Assembly: GCA_012735285.1 (NCBI GenBank)
Contig: JAAYHT010000075.1
Coordinates: 1 to 15,915 of the forward strand
Origin: Clostridiales bacterium
Lineage (GTDB): Bacteria; Bacillota; Clostridia; Peptostreptococcales; Anaerovoracaceae
DNA length: 15,915 bases
Reading direction: 5' to 3'
This document shows positions 14,136 through 15,915 of this stretch, one piece after another. Below the pieces are notes generated by a model. It was not told where the DNA came from. It did not search any database and was given only the letters and a program-made list of their open reading frames with translations. The first letter of the stretch is position 1. Each line of letters opens with the position of its first letter. The translations under genes and the position numbers were made by a program.

Positions 14136-14897
14136 TATGACCTTAACAATTATCTAATATTTTTGCTGATATGCTGTAGGATCACAGGTGTAATATTTTT
14201 CAACCCTATCTTTGGAAGAAGAAATATTCCGGGGATAGTTAAAGTAGGACTTTCTATGGGCATAGCCCTAAGCGCAAGCTACGAGCTCATGGATGTTTCG
14301 GTAGTAGACTACACTAGCCTAGAATTGATGATATCCATGATTAAGGAATTTGCAGTAGGCTTTGCGCTTAGCGTAGTCATACAGCTCTTCATCTCAATAT
14401 TCCATATGGGAGGGCAGATGATCGACCTACATGCGGGGCTAGCCATGGGATCCATGTACGATCCTACCACCCATACGCAAATTTCAATCAGCGGTAATAT
14501 GATAACAGCGGTATTTACATTGTTATTCTTCGTTACGAACAGCCATATAGCTCTTTTTTCTATCGCTGTTAATTCATTTAAAGTAGTCCCTATCGGACTG
14601 GAGCCAATAAATCCGCGGATTGGACTATACGTGGTAGAGCTTTTTGGATATATTTTTGCATTTGCTGTAAAGCTGGCTTTGCCTGTAATTGTTACAGAAG
14701 TAATTGTAGAAGTTGCTGTAGGTATACTTATGAGGGTTGTTCCGAATATAAATGTGTTTGTCATAAATCTACAGCTCAAGCTTCTAGTAGGAATTATAGT
14801 TATTATTTCAATCATACCGGTATTGGTTAGATATCTTGAAAGACTTAATATGTTAATGCTGGAAAGGCTTCAAGATGTGTTGATGTTCTTTGTATAA
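14121..14897 (+). CDS. fliR: Flagellar export gate protein FliR
   Basis: FliR completes the FliP5-FliQ4-FliR1 export gate and connects it to FlhB. The product is up to 258 residues with about six hydrophobic helices. FliR features are the opening FLLICCRITGVIFFNPIFGRR segment, a GGQMIDLHAGLAMG loop with the PTTHTQISISGN stretch, and the positively charged end near VRYLERL. A TAG (14118-14120) in frame stands directly before the first GTG, so the gene cannot start further upstream. GTG at 14121 and GTG at 14124 both lie inside a Shine-Dalgarno-like TAGGTGGTGA; the true start codon is therefore uncertain. Translation could be coupled to fliQ, whose stop is ten bases away. Confidence 0.95.
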   Translation: MVSPIYDLNNYLIFLLICCRITGVIFFNPIFGRRNIPGIVKVGLSMGIALSASYELMDVSVVDYTSLELMISMIKEFAVGFALSVVIQLFISIFHMGGQMIDLHAGLAMGSMYDPTTHTQISISGNMITAVFTLLFFVTNSHIALFSIAVNSFKVVPIGLEPINPRIGLYVVELFGYIFAFAVKLALPVIVTEVIVEVAVGILMRVVPNINVFVINLQLKLLVGIIVIISIIPVLVRYLERLNMLMLERLQDVLMFFV

Positions 14898-14909
14898 GGG
14901 AGTGATGGA

Positions 14910-15915
14910 ATGGCTGAAATGAATAAGACAGAAAAGGCCACTCCTAAAAAGCGGCGCGACGAGCGAAAAAAGGGTAACGTCTTTCAGAGTAAGGATGTTA
15001 TTAGCGTATTTGTAATAATAGTAGGCTTTTTCCTGCTCAGCAAGGTAGGAGCCTTTATCGTAGAGCAAGTGAAGCGCCTATATATCAACCAGCTTAACCA
15101 TGCCCAGGGGCTCTACGAACTATCGGTTGGAACTGCCACGCAGATACTTAGGGATTCAATAATAGTTTTTTTCATGACAACGGTTCCGGTCATAGTGGTA
15201 GTTGCCCTTACCATAGTTGTATTTACTGGTGTGCAGACACGCTTTTTGGTATCCGGGGAACTGATTAAGTTTAAGTTCAGCAGGATTAACATAGTTGAAG
15301 GCTTTAAGAGGATGTTTTCATTAAGATCGGTAGTCCAGCTGGTAAAGGCCACCTTAAAGGTCATAGTAATAATGTACATAATCTATACCAGCATGAAGGA
15401 TCTTTTGATAGTAACTCCGGATATCATCAATACAAGCATTGGAAATACCATTATCTTCATGGTGGACAGCATCCTGAAGATGGTTTACAAGATATGCCTG
15501 CTCTTTGCGGCAATTGCCATATTTGACTATGCCTATCAGAGGTTTGACTATGAGAGAAAATTGCGGATGACCAAGCAGGAAGTTAAAGAAGAACTCAAGC
15601 AGACTGAAGGGGATCCGCTGGTTAGGAGCAGGATAAAGGAAAGACAGCGTAAGATGAGCCTTAACAGGATGATACAGATGGTTCCCCAAGCTGACGTGGT
15701 AATAAGGAACCCGGTTCACTATGCTGTATGTTTGAAATATGACATAGATAAGGATTTTGCTCCCATAGTGATTGCCAAAGGAAGGGACTATGCAGCTAGA
15801 AGGATTATCCAAGTAGCTGAAGCAAATAACGTATTGATTACAGAGAACAAACCACTGGCGAGAAGCCTGTATGAAAACATAGAGGTAAATGAATACATTA
15901 CTGAAGAATTCTATC
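14910..15915 (+). CDS. flhB: Flagellar export switch protein FlhB (3' truncated by window edge)
   Basis: FlhB is the membrane protein that switches type III export from hook to filament substrates after FliK signals hook completion. The gene runs off the window after 335 residues; FlhB is usually about 355-385 residues, so only the C-terminal tail is missing. It starts with the typical basic EKATPKKRRDERKKGNV segment, followed by four membrane helices (about 30-50, 88-108, 142-162, 190-212), a linker with TKQEVKEELKQTEGDP and a cytoplasmic domain. The self-cleavage loop, usually NPTH, reads NPVH at residues 267-270 (codons at 15708-15719), with the scissile Asn and Pro and the His all present. 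ATG 14910 has AAGGGAG at 14896-14902 as ribosome site. Confidence 0.97.
   Translation, partial: MAEMNKTEKATPKKRRDERKKGNVFQSKDVISVFVIIVGFFLLSKVGAFIVEQVKRLYINQLNHAQGLYELSVGTATQILRDSIIVFFMTTVPVIVVVALTIVVFTGVQTRFLVSGELIKFKFSRINIVEGFKRMFSLRSVVQLVKATLKVIVIMYIIYTSMKDLLIVTPDIINTSIGNTIIFMVDSILKMVYKICLLFAAIAIFDYAYQRFDYERKLRMTKQEVKEELKQTEGDPLVRSRIKERQRKMSLNRMIQMVPQADVVIRNPVHYAVCLKYDIDKDFAPIVIAKGRDYAARRIIQVAEANNVLITENKPLARSLYENIEVNEYITEEFY

Noticed and set aside
14309..14815. A 168-codon open frame on the minus strand opposite fliR
   Set aside because: It lies wholly opposite a clear FliR gene, its product is rich in Ile/Thr/Ser as expected of a shadow frame, and no ribosome site or family pattern was seen.
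15354..15812. A 152-codon minus-strand open frame opposite flhB
   Set aside because: The plus strand encodes FlhB with full family motifs throughout; the opposite frame has no recognisable protein.
1..15915. A new defence, mobile or biosynthetic system hidden in the window
   Set aside because: Every stretch longer than 82 bases is accounted for by recognisable flagellar or chemotaxis genes; no repeats, integrase, transposase, RNA gene or foreign-looking block was seen.

Overview
The window lies inside one long motility operon, with every gene on the + strand. The gene order (fliF-fliG-fliH-fliI-fliJ-fliK-flgD-flg_new-flgE-flbD/swrD-motA-motB-fliM-fliY-cheY-fliO/fliZ-fliP-fliQ-fliR-flhB) is the fla/che arrangement of Firmicutes. 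Three things point to a Gram-positive, Clostridia-like host: a fused FliY-type switch protein instead of FliN alone, a CheY gene inside the structural operon, and strong AGGAGG-type Shine-Dalgarno sites with frequent GTG and TTG starts. Base composition looks moderately AT-rich and even throughout. I cannot name the species.

Layout. Positions 1-4892 encode the MS-ring (fliF, 5' end outside the window), the rotor protein FliG, and the export ATPase complex FliH-FliI-FliJ. Positions 4917-8462 encode hook assembly: the hook-length ruler FliK, the hook scaffold FlgD, a conserved flagellar-operon protein of unknown role, and the hook protein FlgE. After a 66-base spacer that holds a clear RNA hairpin come FlbD/SwrD and the stator pair MotA-MotB (8529-10357). 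Positions 10375-12824 encode the switch and its signalling input: FliM, FliY (two CheC-type phosphatase sites plus a FliN domain) and CheY. Positions 12839-15915 encode the export gate FliO/FliZ, FliP, FliQ, FliR and FlhB; flhB runs off the right end.

Genes overlap or are separated by short gaps; the two largest gaps are 82 bases (before flgE) and 66 bases (before flbD). No intrinsic terminator, RNA gene, mobile element or CRISPR was seen. I see no wholly new system. Points worth a second look are: NPVH instead of NPTH at the FlhB self-cleavage site; a FliY that keeps both phosphatase sites but lacks the usual N-terminal CheY-P-binding peptide; the intercistronic hairpin at 8470-8502; stator genes next to flbD/swrD with no fliL; MotB features resembling sodium-type stators; a puzzling fliR start; a double ribosome-binding-site leader before flgE; and several starts that a gene caller would place too far upstream (fliK, flgE, fliY, fliP).
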